From: RFTU01 sp049423145
GTDB taxonomy: Bacteria; Pseudomonadota; Gammaproteobacteria; Burkholderiales; Burkholderiaceae_C
Assembly: GCA_049423145.1 (NCBI GenBank)
Contig: JBMSQF010000001.1
Coordinates: 1-64,000 of the forward strand
Reading direction: 5' to 3'
Length of the DNA: 64,000 nucleotides
Shown here: in pieces, positions 9,103-17,213 of the stretch
How positions within the stretch are numbered: the stretch's first letter is position 1
How the letters are laid out: the number at the start of each line of letters is the position of its first letter
The notes under the pieces: model-generated
Told to the model about the DNA's origin: nothing
The model's database searches: none
What the model saw: only the letters and a program-made list of their open reading frames with translations
Program-made: the position numbers and the translations under genes

Positions 9103-9684
9103 TCAGTCCAGTGGCCTGCTGGCCCTGATCTGGCCGGCCACTGCGTAGGTGCCTGCGCCCAAGTGGTGCAGGGTGTGCAGGTCCGCGTTGTCCCCATTCA
9201 CCTGCCAGCGCCCTTCGCGAAAGATTCGCTCATCGGCTTGCGCCGACACCACCTCCACGAACCAGGTGTCGTAGGCCTGCTGTGTGTGAGGTTCCGGGAT
9301 CACACGACACTCCATCCAGGCGCTGCAGCCCGCCAGCAGGGGCAGGCCCAGCACCGGCCCGGTGGCGTGGGCGATGCGGTAGCGCTTGAACTTGTCCGTG
9401 CCCTCACCCTGCAGCTTGGCGCCGCTGGTTTGCCCCACGGTGGTCACCAGGTCGGCAATCGCCGCGCCGGGCACGCACACGGCGAGCATGCCGCTGGCGC
9501 GCGCCAGTTCAGCCGTCCAGGTGGACTTGTCGATCACCACGGCGATGCGCGGCGGCGTGAATTCAACCGGCATGGACCAAGCGGCAGCCATCACATTGCG
9601 CCGGCCCTCGTGCAGGGTGCACACCAGGACCGTGGGTCCATGGTTCACCAGGCGGCTGGCGTGCTCCAGGGCCACAGGCTTCAT
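9103..9684 (-). CDS. Flavin reductase family (FMN-binding split-barrel) protein
   Basis: 193 aa. The pattern LVCTLHEGRRNVMAAAWSMPVEFTPP followed by VVIDKSTWTAELAR is typical of the flavin reductase-like FMN-binding split barrel, as in HpaC-type reductases and their relatives. Such proteins bind FMN and either reduce it for a partner monooxygenase or act alone. The ATG at 9684 lies 17 bp downstream of the maiA stop on the same strand, so the two are probably cotranscribed. The physiological partner is unknown. Confidence 0.85.
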   Translation of the reverse strand: MKPVALEHASRLVNHGPTVLVCTLHEGRRNVMAAAWSMPVEFTPPRIAVVIDKSTWTAELARASGMLAVCVPGAAIADLVTTVGQTSGAKLQGEGTDKFKRYRIAHATGPVLGLPLLAGCSAWMECRVIPEPHTQQAYDTWFVEVVSAQADERIFREGRWQVNGDNADLHTLHHLGAGTYAVAGQIRASRPLD

Positions 9685-9701
9685 GAATGCGCCCGCACGG
9701 C

Positions 9702-10346
9702 TCAAGCCGGCGCCCCCGGTTGCTTCAGCGGGTGCGCCGCCGCAAAGGCCGGCAGCGCCTGCAGCCGCTCGTTGATGGCCACCGCCGTCGGGTAGGCCGA
9801 TGCATCCAGCTTGAAGAACATGAAGGCCAGCAGGTGCGAGGCCAGGCAGATATCGGCCTGCGTCACCTGATCGCCATGGCAGTACAGGCCGGTGTCCTTC
9901 GACCCCGCCAGCTGCGCCTCGATGGCCTCCAGCCCACTGTGCAGCGCGCGGGCGAGCCACTTTTGCAGACCGTCCTCGCTCAGCCCTTGCTCCTGGGTGA
10001 GATGGTTGCGCACCTTGGGCACCAGCAAGGGGTGCGTGTCGGCCGCGTGGATCAGCGACAGCCCTCGTACGCGGGCCCGCCCGGCTGCGTCGGTCGGCAG
10101 CAGGGGCGGCGCGGGCGCGATCTCGTCCAGGTATTCCACGATGGCCATCGACTGGAACAGCACCCGCCCATCGTCCAGCCTCAGCGCCGGCAGCACCGCC
10201 TGCGGGTTCACCGCTCGGAACGCCGGTTTCAGGTGTTCACCGCCCAGCATGTCGATGGCATGCACCTCGTGGGAAATGTGCTTCAAGGCCAGCACCACGC
10301 GCACGCGGTAGGCCGCCAGGGAACGCCAGTTGGAATAGAAGATCAT
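9702..10346 (-). CDS. maiA: Maleylacetoacetate isomerase / zeta-class glutathione transferase
   Basis: 214 aa two-domain glutathione transferase. The N-terminal thioredoxin-like domain begins MIFYSNWRSLAAYRVRV; the SxxSxRVR-type zeta signature is here in the form SNWRSLAAYRVR. NPQAVLPAL and LFQSMAIVEYLDE form the glutathione site. The C-terminal helical domain has VTQADICLASHL. The predicted reaction is maleylacetoacetate to fumarylacetoacetate, the step before FahA, whose gene lies at 42 kb. The ATG at 10346 is chosen because upstream residues are not conserved. A generic GST role cannot be excluded. Confidence 0.85.
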   Translation of the reverse strand: MIFYSNWRSLAAYRVRVVLALKHISHEVHAIDMLGGEHLKPAFRAVNPQAVLPALRLDDGRVLFQSMAIVEYLDEIAPAPPLLPTDAAGRARVRGLSLIHAADTHPLLVPKVRNHLTQEQGLSEDGLQKWLARALHSGLEAIEAQLAGSKDTGLYCHGDQVTQADICLASHLLAFMFFKLDASAYPTAVAINERLQALPAFAAAHPLKQPGAPA

Positions 10347-10431
10347 CGAAGGCTCCGATCGGGTCACCAAGCGCCACAGGACATTCGCGCGTGCCTGCGG
10401 TCACAATCCGCCGATTGTGCGGCGAGCTGGA

Positions 10432-10452
10432 AAATGGGGTCAGACCCCATTT
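10432..10452. repeat. Short palindromic repeat, GGGGTCAGACCCC core (copy 2)
   Basis: Same palindrome as at 2.6 kb, with the central three bases in the opposite orientation (TCAGA rather than TCTGA). It lies in the divergent spacer between maiA and the Old Yellow Enzyme gene and pairs with copy 3, 27 bp to its right. Confidence 0.7.
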
Positions 10453-10479
10453 ATGCGGTCTGGCCGCTTGTTCGCAAAC

Positions 10480-10499
10480 AAATGGGGTCTGACCCCATT
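10480..10499. repeat. Short palindromic repeat, GGGGTCTGACCCC core (copy 3)
   Basis: Third copy, inverted relative to copy 2. Together they form a BIME-like pair separated by a 27-bp spacer. It ends 10 bp before the ATG of the Old Yellow Enzyme gene, so no normal ribosome binding site fits between them. Translating through it gives a KWGLTPF-type peptide that is almost certainly not part of the enzyme. Confidence 0.7.
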
Positions 10500-10509
10500 C
10501 TCTGAAACC

Positions 10510-11610
10510 ATGACGACGCTCTTCGACCCTATCCGCATCGGCGACATCGACTTGGCTACCCGCGTGGTGATGGCGCCGCTGACCCGCAGCCGCGCCAAGG
10601 GGACGGTACCCAATGACCTGATGCGTGTGTACTACGAGCAGCGCGCCAACCCGGCTACCGGCGCGGGCCTGATCATCACCGAGGCCTCGCAGATCAGCCC
10701 CGAGGGCCAGGGCTATCTGGATACGCCGGGCATCTACAGCGAGGAACAGGTGCAGGGCTGGAAGCGCATCACGGACGCGGTGCATGCCCAGGGCGGCCGC
10801 ATCGTGATCCAGCTGTGGCACGTGGGCCGCATCAGCCACACCTCGCTGCAGCCCCATGGCCAGGCGCCCGTCTCGTCCACCAGCAGGGCCTCGGGCAGCA
10901 AGACCTACAACGCCGACGGCTTCGTCGACTGCTCCACCCCGCGCGCCCTGCGCACCGATGAGATGCCGCGCATCGTCGAGGACTACCGGCGCGCCGCGGC
11001 CAACGCCATCCGCGCCGGATTCGACGGCGTGGAGGTGCATGGCGCCAACGGCTACCTGATCGACCAGTTCCTGCGCGACAGCATCAACGACCGCAGCGAC
11101 GCCTACGGCGGCTCCATCGAGAACCGCGCGCGTCTGCTGATCGAGGTGATGACGGCCGTGACCAAGGAAATCGGCAGCGGCCGCACCGGGGTTCGCCTGT
11201 CTCCCATCACGCCGGTCAATGGCGCGGCGCAGGACAGCAATGCCGCAGCGCTCTTCGACCACATCATGCGCCGGCTGGCCCCGCTGAAGCTGGCGTTCAT
11301 CCACGTGATCGAAGGGCAGACGGGCGGCGCGCGCGACCTCTCCGACAAGGGTGTGGCGCCCTTCGACTACGCCGCCATGCGCGACCACTTCAAGGGCGCA
11401 TGGATGGTGAACAACGGCTACAGCCTGCAGATGGCGCAGGATGCCTTGGCTGGCGGGCAGGCCGACCTGATTGCCTTTGGTCGGCCCTTCATCGCGAATC
11501 CCGACCTCGGGCGGCGACTGCGTGAAGGGGCGCCGCTGAACGAGTTGGTGCGCGAAACGCTGTACAGCGGCGGGCCCGAGGGCTACACCGACTACCCAGC
11601 GCTGCCTTGA
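10510..11610 (+). CDS. Old Yellow Enzyme family NAD(P)H:flavin oxidoreductase (NemA-like ene-reductase)
   Basis: 366 aa FMN-dependent TIM-barrel reductase of activated alkenes (enones, nitroesters, N-ethylmaleimide). Family features: VVMAPLTRSRA at the N-terminus, QLWHVGRISH, the VEVHGANGYLIDQFLRD active-site region with the His-Gly-Ala-Asn proton network, YGGSIENR, and LIAFGRPFIANPDL near the C-terminus. The ATG at 10510 is chosen because the family starts with LFDPIRIGDI. An in-frame ATG at 10453 would add only repeat-derived residues. No clear Shine-Dalgarno site is present, since the palindromic repeat occupies the expected position. Confidence 0.92.
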   Translation: MTTLFDPIRIGDIDLATRVVMAPLTRSRAKGTVPNDLMRVYYEQRANPATGAGLIITEASQISPEGQGYLDTPGIYSEEQVQGWKRITDAVHAQGGRIVIQLWHVGRISHTSLQPHGQAPVSSTSRASGSKTYNADGFVDCSTPRALRTDEMPRIVEDYRRAAANAIRAGFDGVEVHGANGYLIDQFLRDSINDRSDAYGGSIENRARLLIEVMTAVTKEIGSGRTGVRLSPITPVNGAAQDSNAAALFDHIMRRLAPLKLAFIHVIEGQTGGARDLSDKGVAPFDYAAMRDHFKGAWMVNNGYSLQMAQDALAGGQADLIAFGRPFIANPDLGRRLREGAPLNELVRETLYSGGPEGYTDYPALP

Positions 11611-11628
11611 CCCAACCGTTGGGGCGCG

Positions 11629-12219
11629 TCAGCGCAGGTGTTGCCGCCCCAACTTGCTGCGAAACGCCTCGGCAATCGACACCTGTCGAGGCCCCGGCAC
11701 CAGTTCCGCCAACTCGCCGGCCTTCAGCGTGCCCTCCACCGTCACCGACAGGTAGAAGCCGCAGAAGCCGCTCTGCGCCATCATCTTGCTGGCCTGCTTG
11801 AAGCCCATCACCGCGTCGAACTTGCCGCAGGGCATGCGTGGTTCGCTGATGGCCAGGATGCAGTTCGCAAATCGCAGCCGGTCGCCGATCCAGGCGTGGG
11901 TTTCCATCAGTCCCGTGATGGTGAGGTTCTCGCCCATCAGGCCCGGCGACGATTCCTCATCCCACAGCTGCAGGCGCGCCTGAGCCCGCACGGTATTCCA
12001 AAACGCATAGTGCTCATGCGGGTAGGCGTAAACCGCCTTGCCGCGCCCGCCGTGCACGGTGGGGTCGGCCTGCTCGTCGCCCTGAAGCCCGAGCGGGCCC
12101 ACCGATACCACCGCGCCTTCACCCACTGGGTGCTTGCCGTGCGCGGTCAGGAGGGTGCGGCCATCGCTGACCGTGATGCGCTCGGCCCGGCCTACATTGA
12201 TGCTGCGGATGCTGATCAT
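11629..12219 (-). CDS. MOSC domain-containing protein
   Basis: 196 aa MOSC (molybdenum cofactor sulfurase C-terminal) protein of the YiiM type. It has the conserved VGPLGLQGDEQADPTVHGG block, AVYAYPHEHYAFW, PGLMGENLTITGL and the cysteine-containing SEPRMPCGKF. Relatives bind molybdenum cofactor and reduce N-hydroxylated compounds. The ATG at 12219 lies 5 bp after the stop of the upstream DUF2721 gene on the same strand. It is convergent with the Old Yellow Enzyme gene. Confidence 0.9.
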   Translation of the reverse strand: MISIRSINVGRAERITVSDGRTLLTAHGKHPVGEGAVVSVGPLGLQGDEQADPTVHGGRGKAVYAYPHEHYAFWNTVRAQARLQLWDEESSPGLMGENLTITGLMETHAWIGDRLRFANCILAISEPRMPCGKFDAVMGFKQASKMMAQSGFCGFYLSVTVEGTLKAGELAELVPGPRQVSIAEAFRSKLGRQHLR

Positions 12220-12224
12220 GCCGA

Positions 12225-12686
12225 TCACGGGGGATCTTTGGGCATCTGAAACCGCGGCACCCGCACCGATTGCGTGGCCAGGAAGATCTCGCGCAGGAAG
12301 GTGCCCAGGCCCACGATCAGGCACAGCATCGAGCAGAAGAAGAACACGCCCGCCGCGCCCCGCAGGCGCACCTCCAGCAGCACCTCCAGGAACAGCGTGG
12401 CCACCACCAGGCACACCAGCAGCGCAGCCAGGGTGCCCGCCGCAATCGCGCGGTTGGCCAGCTTGCGGCGCTTTTCCAAGAAGCGCAGCTCTGCGCGACC
12501 GGCCTCACGCGCCGCCTCCTCCAGCGATTCCCAGCTTTGCTCGAAATAGCGACCGCGGTCGATGATGCGGGCCAGTCGGTTGGTCATCACACCCAGCAGG
12601 GCGGCAATACCGGTGAGCAGGAACACGGGCGCCAGGGCCAGTTCGATGGCGTGGGCGATGTCGGTGACGTTTTCAGGAGTGACCAC
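12225..12686 (-). CDS. DUF2721 family membrane protein
   Basis: 153 aa. The start TPENVTDIAHAIELALAPVF and the stretch ALLGVMTNRLARIIDRGR match the DUF2721 family. Three membrane segments are apparent: residues about 13-33, 82-105 and 113-135. A Glu/Arg-rich cytoplasmic stretch lies between the first two. I chose the GTG at 12686 as start because it places the conserved segment at the N-terminus; no strong Shine-Dalgarno site supports it. Function unknown. Probably cotranscribed with the MOSC gene. Confidence 0.8.
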   Translation of the reverse strand: MVTPENVTDIAHAIELALAPVFLLTGIAALLGVMTNRLARIIDRGRYFEQSWESLEEAAREAGRAELRFLEKRRKLANRAIAAGTLAALLVCLVVATLFLEVLLEVRLRGAAGVFFFCSMLCLIVGLGTFLREIFLATQSVRVPRFQMPKDPP

Positions 12687-12782
12687 AGGGTGAAGAAAGC
12701 GGCGTAACGGGACGATTCCAACCGTATCATCCCATCTCGCCGACAGGCCACCGCATCCACTGCCGTTCTTGAAAGGACCCCC

Positions 12783-13175
12783 ATGTTCAACCACGTCATG
12801 CTGGGCACCAACGACATCGAGCGCGCCAAGCGCTTCTACGACGCGGTGCTTGGCGTACTCGGCGCGGGCGAGCCGGTTCGCAATGTGTCGGGCTCAGGCC
12901 ATGTTCGCCTCTTCTACCGACATGAGGGCAGCGCGTTCTGTCTGACCCAGCCCATCAACGGTGAGCCGGCCACCGTGGCCAACGGCGGCACCATCGGCTT
13001 CAAGTGCCACTCGCCTGAACAAGTGCAGCGCTTCCATGATGTGGCGGTGGCGCACGGGGGTGTTTCGGTCGAAGACCCGCCGGGCCCGCGTACCGGCGGC
13101 CTGGGCACCCTGCACCTGGCCTATGTGCGCGACCCGGACGGCCATAAGTTGTGCGCCATCCACCGACCGGCATAA
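12783..13175 (+). CDS. VOC family (glyoxalase/bleomycin-resistance-like) protein
   Basis: 130 aa vicinal-oxygen-chelate fold protein. MFNHVMLGTNDIERAKRFYD at the N-terminus and YVRDPDGHKLCAIHR at the C-terminus are the two characteristic halves of the fold. Small single-domain VOC proteins include glyoxalases, isomerases and resistance proteins. The substrate cannot be told from the sequence. It is divergent from the DUF2721 gene. Confidence 0.88.
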   Translation: MFNHVMLGTNDIERAKRFYDAVLGVLGAGEPVRNVSGSGHVRLFYRHEGSAFCLTQPINGEPATVANGGTIGFKCHSPEQVQRFHDVAVAHGGVSVEDPPGPRTGGLGTLHLAYVRDPDGHKLCAIHRPA

Positions 13176-13381
13176 GCCATGCCGGCCGCGGAGGTCCGAC
13201 AGACATCCGGCGCGGTCGTCGCGGTCGGGCACAGCGACACGGTGGCGGAGATCGTGGCTGCACTGTCGAGCAGCCGACCGACCAGGCGGTGTGAAACGCC
13301 TTGCGCCCACCGGTTCATCGCCACCCCGACCAGCCCCGAATTCCCGCCCAATTCGGTCACCCGGTGAGCGACTCTCGGGCC

Positions 13382-13783
13382 ATGACCGCAGATCCCATCG
13401 CCACCTGGCACCACCTCGTGCAGACGCGGAACCCGCGCGGGCTTGATGATTTGCTGGCCGACGAGGTGGTCTTCATTTCGCCCGTCGTGAACACGCCCCA
13501 GCGCGGCAAGGCGATCACGCAGCTCTACCTCTCGGCGGCCTTCACGGTCTTCTTCGGTCCGGGCTTCCGGTATGTCCGCGAGATCGTCGGCGCCCGCGAT
13601 GCGATGCTGGAGTTCGAGACGGAGATGGAGGGCATCCGCATCAACGGTGTGGACATCATCCAATGGAACGACGAGGGCCGGATCGTCGAGTTCAAGGTGA
13701 TGTTGCGGCCGCTGAAGGCGGTGCAGCTGATCCACGAGCGCATGGCCGCGATGCTGGCGGCCATGAAGCCGCCCTCGGTATGA
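13382..13783 (+). CDS. Nuclear transport factor 2-like (SnoaL-type) protein
   Basis: 133 aa small alpha+beta cone protein. The pattern LDDLLADEVVFISPVVNTPQRGKAIT, then FETEMEGIRINGVDIIQWNDEGRI, is the usual SnoaL/NTF2-like layout with a conserved helix followed by a curved sheet. No catalytic assignment is possible. The ATG at 13382 was chosen over an upstream in-frame reading that shows no family similarity. The 206 bases between this gene and the VOC gene hold no gene I can support. Confidence 0.78.
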   Translation: MTADPIATWHHLVQTRNPRGLDDLLADEVVFISPVVNTPQRGKAITQLYLSAAFTVFFGPGFRYVREIVGARDAMLEFETEMEGIRINGVDIIQWNDEGRIVEFKVMLRPLKAVQLIHERMAAMLAAMKPPSV

Positions 13784-13914
13784 GGCCCTGACACCGGTGA
13801 TCCGTGAGGCGCACAGCGCCAACGCCTTCCGGCCGTGCTGCGCTATCCTGACCCCATGCAAGTTCACTCCGTTGGATGCGGGCCCAAGCGGACCCACCGT
13901 TGGCACCCGGGCGC

Positions 13915-14460
13915 ATGAAGGGCCCATCCGATCCCTTGAGCCCGCAGGACCTTCAGACGCTCATCCGCACCGGCATTCCGGTGGCGAACTTCATGCAGCT
14001 GAGCGTGCTCGATGTACGTCCGGACGGTGTGGACCTGTCGGCCCCGTTGGAGCCCAACCTGAATGTCCACGGCACCCTGTTCGGCGGCAGCGGCGCAGCC
14101 ATGGCGCTGGTGGCGGCCTGGTCCCTGGCGCACACGCGGCTGCATTCGGAAGGGTGTGAGGTGCCGCTGGTGGTGGTGAAGCAGGGCATGCAGTACTTCA
14201 AGCCGGTGCGTTCCACCGTGCTCGCGAGGGCGCGTTTCGCCCAGGGGCAGGGCTGGGCGCCGTTCGTCCAGGCCTTGGAGCAAGGCCAGCGCGCGCGCTT
14301 GGGCGTGGTGGTCGAACTGGCACCGGAGCCGCACCCGGATGAGGTGGCGGCGCGCCTTGAGGCGACCTTTGCAGCCGCCGCCGCACCGGGGGACCCCTCG
14401 CGGCCTCAGGGAACCAGCGGCATCAACTCCCATCGGCCGCGCTCGGCATCCCAGCCGTAG
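13915..14460 (+). CDS. Hotdog-fold thioesterase (YiiD C-terminal-like)
   Basis: 181 aa. LSAPLEPNLNVHGTLFGGSGAAMALVAAW is the YiiD C-terminal/thioesterase pattern with the GG-containing helix of hotdog enzymes. It probably hydrolyses an acyl-CoA; substrate unknown. An upstream in-frame ATG at 13876 is possible. The final 55 bp overlap the 3' end of the convergent PNPOx-like gene, so the last 18 codons or so encode a poorly conserved tail. Confidence 0.75.
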   Translation: MKGPSDPLSPQDLQTLIRTGIPVANFMQLSVLDVRPDGVDLSAPLEPNLNVHGTLFGGSGAAMALVAAWSLAHTRLHSEGCEVPLVVVKQGMQYFKPVRSTVLARARFAQGQGWAPFVQALEQGQRARLGVVVELAPEPHPDEVAARLEATFAAAAAPGDPSRPQGTSGINSHRPRSASQP

Positions 14461-14969
14461 CGCCCGCGGTGGTGGGCGTTCCGGTCCAGCTGCAGGAAAT
14501 CCAGGGATTGAACCTGCACGGTGACCACCGAGAAGTGCCGCCGCGCCGTGGCCCGGTCCAGCGGATCGCCCGCGTGCATGTGACCTGAAACCACCGCCCC
14601 TGGTGCCGCCGCGCTGGCATAGTCCCGCCGCGCGGCCTCCGGCACGCCGGCCCAGTGCTGCTCAACCGCTGCGGTGTTGCATTCGAGGGCGGCAAGCCCA
14701 TCGACACGAAGCTGCTGCCGGTGTCCCGGGTCCCACATCAAGAGGGCCACGCGTGGGCAGACCATCAGTTCGGCCACCTTGCCGCTGCGCGCATCGGTGT
14801 AGAACACCAGCGTCCGCTCATCGGTCAGCACGCGCCGCAGGATGACGCTGCGGGCCTGCGGGCCATCAGCCCCCTGCGTGCAGAACGCCACCACGCGCCA
14901 AGGATGGCGGCGGTCTGCACTGGCGCGGGCAAGTTGGCGCCAGAGCGCGTCGGGAGCGGGCAGCGTCAT
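14406..14969 (-). CDS. Pyridoxamine 5'-phosphate oxidase-like flavoprotein (Alr4036 type)
   Basis: 187 aa FMN-binding split-barrel protein. It shows RSVILRRVLTDERTLVFYTDARSGKVAEL, the PNPOx phosphate/FMN-binding region, then VALLMWDPGHRQQLRVDG. It lacks a full PdxH C-terminal domain, so I do not call it pdxH. The ATG at 14969 is preferred over an in-frame ATG at 14990. The 3' end overlaps the convergent hotdog gene by 55 bp. Confidence 0.8.
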   Translation of the reverse strand: MTLPAPDALWRQLARASADRRHPWRVVAFCTQGADGPQARSVILRRVLTDERTLVFYTDARSGKVAELMVCPRVALLMWDPGHRQQLRVDGLAALECNTAAVEQHWAGVPEAARRDYASAAAPGAVVSGHMHAGDPLDRATARRHFSVVTVQVQSLDFLQLDRNAHHRGRYGWDAERGRWELMPLVP

Positions 14970-15293
14970 GGGGGCCCACTGTAGACCCATGAACCGATGC
15001 CGCCGCCCTTACGGGGGGGCTCAACATCGCCCCATGCATTTCTTGCATAACTTGAAAATCCGCCCGAGTTACTTCGTCGTTACACTGGATTTTTGGTCCT
15101 TCCTCGCAGAGCTGCGGGCTTGGAATTCGATGGTGCGGCCCGGGCTTGGCGGCGGTTCCTGAGAAGCGCAAGCCCCAGGCAAAACCCGGTGCGATGGGGT
15201 CAGTCGGCTCGTCTCTTGGCATGTAACTGCTGGCAAATTTAAGCCAACTGACCCGATCCCACCTCTTTTGCCTTCAATTTCCAGGAACTCACC
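14970..15293. promoter_or_regulatory. Intergenic region upstream of pckG with dyad and repeat motifs
   Basis: A 324-bp gene-free stretch. It contains a small dyad ATGCA-N5-TGCAT (15034-15048), a direct repeat of GTTAC (15068-15072 and 15080-15084), and a long imperfect inverted repeat at 15193-15258. A -35-like TTGAAA at 15052-15057 and a -10-like TACACT at 15081-15086 are too far apart to form one promoter. It probably holds the pckG control region, since gluconeogenic genes are usually regulated, but no known operator is recognised. Confidence 0.4.
15193..15258. repeat. Imperfect 16-bp inverted repeat upstream of pckG
   Basis: Left arm GATGGGGTCAGTCGGC (15193-15208) and right arm GCCAACTGACCCGATC (15243-15258) pair at 14 of 16 positions across a 34-base loop. 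The GGGGTCAG/CTGACCC core resembles the short palindromes at 2.6 and 10.4 kb, so it may be a degenerate relative with an enlarged loop. It ends 35 bp before the pckG start, so it could also fold in the leader. Confidence 0.5.
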
Positions 15294-17174
15294 ATGAACC
15301 AAGCCGTTGCGACGGGCCTTCCGCTCCAGGCGCCCGACCATGTGCGCCACCAGCGCCTGATCCAATGGGTGGGCGACATCGCCGCTCTTACGCAAGCCCA
15401 GGCCGTCTACTGGTGCGACGGCAGCCAAGCCGAATACAACCGCCTGTGCGGGGAGCTGGTGGCCGCGGGCACCATGAAGCGCCTGAATCCGGCGCTGCGC
15501 CCCAACAGCTACCTGGCCTGCAGCGACCCGTCGGACGTGGCCCGTGTGGAAGACCGCACCTTCATCTGCAGCCAGAGGAAGGAAGACGCCGGCCCCACCA
15601 ACAACTGGATGGCCCCAGCCGAGATGCGCGCCCTGCTGCAAACGGGGGAAAACGCCCTCTTCAAGGGCGCCATGAAGGGCCGCACCCTCTATGTGGTGCC
15701 CTTCTCCATGGGCCCCATCGGCTCGCCCATCGCCCACATCGGGGTGGAACTCTCGGACAGCCCCTATGTCGCGGTGAACATGCGCATGATGACCCGCATG
15801 GGCCGCGCGGTGCTCGATGTGCTCGGAAACGACGGCGAGTTCGTCCCCTGCGTTCACACCGTGGGCGCGCCCCTGGCCGAAGGCCAGCAGGACGTGGCCT
15901 GGCCCTGCAACAAGACCAAGTACATCGTCCACTACCCGGAAACACGCGAGATCTGGAGCTACGGCTCGGGCTACGGTGGCAACGCGCTGCTGGGCAAGAA
16001 GTGCTTTGCGCTGCGCATTGCCTCCACCATGGGCCGCGACCAGGGCTGGCTGGCCGAGCACATGCTGGTGCTGGGCGTCACCCAACCCAACGGTGTGAAG
16101 CGCCACGTGGCCGCCGCCTTCCCCAGCGCCTGCGGCAAGACCAACTTCGCCATGCTGATCCCCCCGGCCGGCCTCAAGGACGCGCAGGGCCACACCTGGA
16201 AGGTGACCACCATCGGCGACGACATCGCCTGGATCAAGCCCGGCAGGGACGGGCGCTTGTACGCCATCAACCCCGAGGCCGGGTACTTTGGTGTGGCTCC
16301 GGGCACCAACCACAAGACGAATCCCAACTGCATGGATTCTCTGCAGCGGGACGCCATCTTCACCAACGTGGCGCTGACGCCCGAAGGCGATGTGTGGTGG
16401 GAAGGCATGACCGACACGCCGCCGGCCGAACTGACCGACTGGCAAGGCCAGCGCTGGACGCCCGAAATCGCCAAGGAAACCGGTGCCAAGGCGGCCCACC
16501 CCAACGCCCGCTTCACCGTGGCCGCCACCAACAACCCGGTGCTGGACGCCGACTGGGACAACCCGCAGGGCGTGGCCATCGATGCCTTCATCTTCGGCGG
16601 CCGCCGCAGCACCACCGTGCCCTTGGTCACCGAGGCGCGCAACTGGGTCGAGGGCGTCTACATGGCCGCCACCATGGGCAGCGAAACCACCGCCGCCGCT
16701 GCCGGCCAGCAGGGCGTGGTGCGGCGTGATCCGTTTGCCATGCTGCCCTTCATGGGCTACAACATGAGCGACTACTTCCAGCATTGGCTGAATCTGGGCA
16801 AGCGGCTCGAAGCCCAGGGCGTGAAGCTGCCCAAGATCTACTGCGTCAACTGGTTCCGCAAGGGCGCGGACGGCAAGTTCGTGTGGCCGGGCTACGGCGA
16901 GAACATGCGCGTGTTGAAGTGGATGTTGGAGCGCGTGGAAGGCACCGCGCAGGGCGTGGAGCACGTGTTCGGCATCAGCCCGCGCTATGAAGACCTGTCC
17001 TGGAGCGGCCTGGAATTCAGCCGCGACCAGTTCGACAGCGTGATCGGCATCGACCGCGCCGCCTGGGCCGACGAGCTCAAGCTGCACGAAGAGCTCTTTG
17101 AGCAACTGGCTTATCACCTGCCCGAGGAGTTGCGTCAGACCAAGGCGCAGATCGCCAAGCGCTTGGCAGCCTGA
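15294..17174 (+). CDS. pckG: GTP-dependent phosphoenolpyruvate carboxykinase
   Basis: Converts oxaloacetate and GTP to phosphoenolpyruvate, GDP and CO2, the entry to gluconeogenesis. 626 aa, matching the GTP class (about 600 aa) rather than the ATP class (about 530 aa). Visible motifs: HVAAAFPSACGKTNFAML (kinase-1a P-loop with the hyper-reactive cysteine), WKVTTIGDDIAWIK (metal site), and FIFGGRRSTTVPLV. ATG 15294 follows AGGAACTCACC. It is monocistronic by appearance: a hairpin lies 16 bp after the stop. Confidence 0.97.
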   Translation: MNQAVATGLPLQAPDHVRHQRLIQWVGDIAALTQAQAVYWCDGSQAEYNRLCGELVAAGTMKRLNPALRPNSYLACSDPSDVARVEDRTFICSQRKEDAGPTNNWMAPAEMRALLQTGENALFKGAMKGRTLYVVPFSMGPIGSPIAHIGVELSDSPYVAVNMRMMTRMGRAVLDVLGNDGEFVPCVHTVGAPLAEGQQDVAWPCNKTKYIVHYPETREIWSYGSGYGGNALLGKKCFALRIASTMGRDQGWLAEHMLVLGVTQPNGVKRHVAAAFPSACGKTNFAMLIPPAGLKDAQGHTWKVTTIGDDIAWIKPGRDGRLYAINPEAGYFGVAPGTNHKTNPNCMDSLQRDAIFTNVALTPEGDVWWEGMTDTPPAELTDWQGQRWTPEIAKETGAKAAHPNARFTVAATNNPVLDADWDNPQGVAIDAFIFGGRRSTTVPLVTEARNWVEGVYMAATMGSETTAAAAGQQGVVRRDPFAMLPFMGYNMSDYFQHWLNLGKRLEAQGVKLPKIYCVNWFRKGADGKFVWPGYGENMRVLKWMLERVEGTAQGVEHVFGISPRYEDLSWSGLEFSRDQFDSVIGIDRAAWADELKLHEELFEQLAYHLPEELRQTKAQIAKRLAA

Positions 17175-17189
17175 GGCGGACATCCGGCC

Positions 17190-17213
17190 CATCGGGGCGA
17201 CAATGCCCCGATG
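17190..17213 (+). promoter_or_regulatory. Perfect 9-bp hairpin overlapping the next gene's start codon
   Basis: CATCGGGGC (17190-17198), loop GACAAT, GCCCCGATG (17205-17213). The right arm includes the ATG of the UPF0149 gene at 17211. There is no T-run, so it is not a typical terminator. In RNA it would sequester the start codon and could couple translation of the downstream gene to another signal. No Shine-Dalgarno sequence is seen. Confidence 0.5.

Noticed and set aside
10417..10509. N-terminal extension of the Old Yellow Enzyme through the palindromic repeats
   Set aside because: The added residues are repeat-derived (KWGQTPF/KWGLTPF) and the family starts at the ATG at 10510.
13179..13367. 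Short frame with a GHSDTV-like string similar to histidine phosphatases
   Set aside because: Only a few residues match; the frame lacks the RHG motif and the rest of the domain. Treated as chance or an untraceable remnant.
15069..17192. Long open frame (about 700 codons) antisense to pckG
   Set aside because: It mirrors a highly conserved gene in GC-rich DNA, has low-complexity His/Gly/Ala composition and no family motifs.
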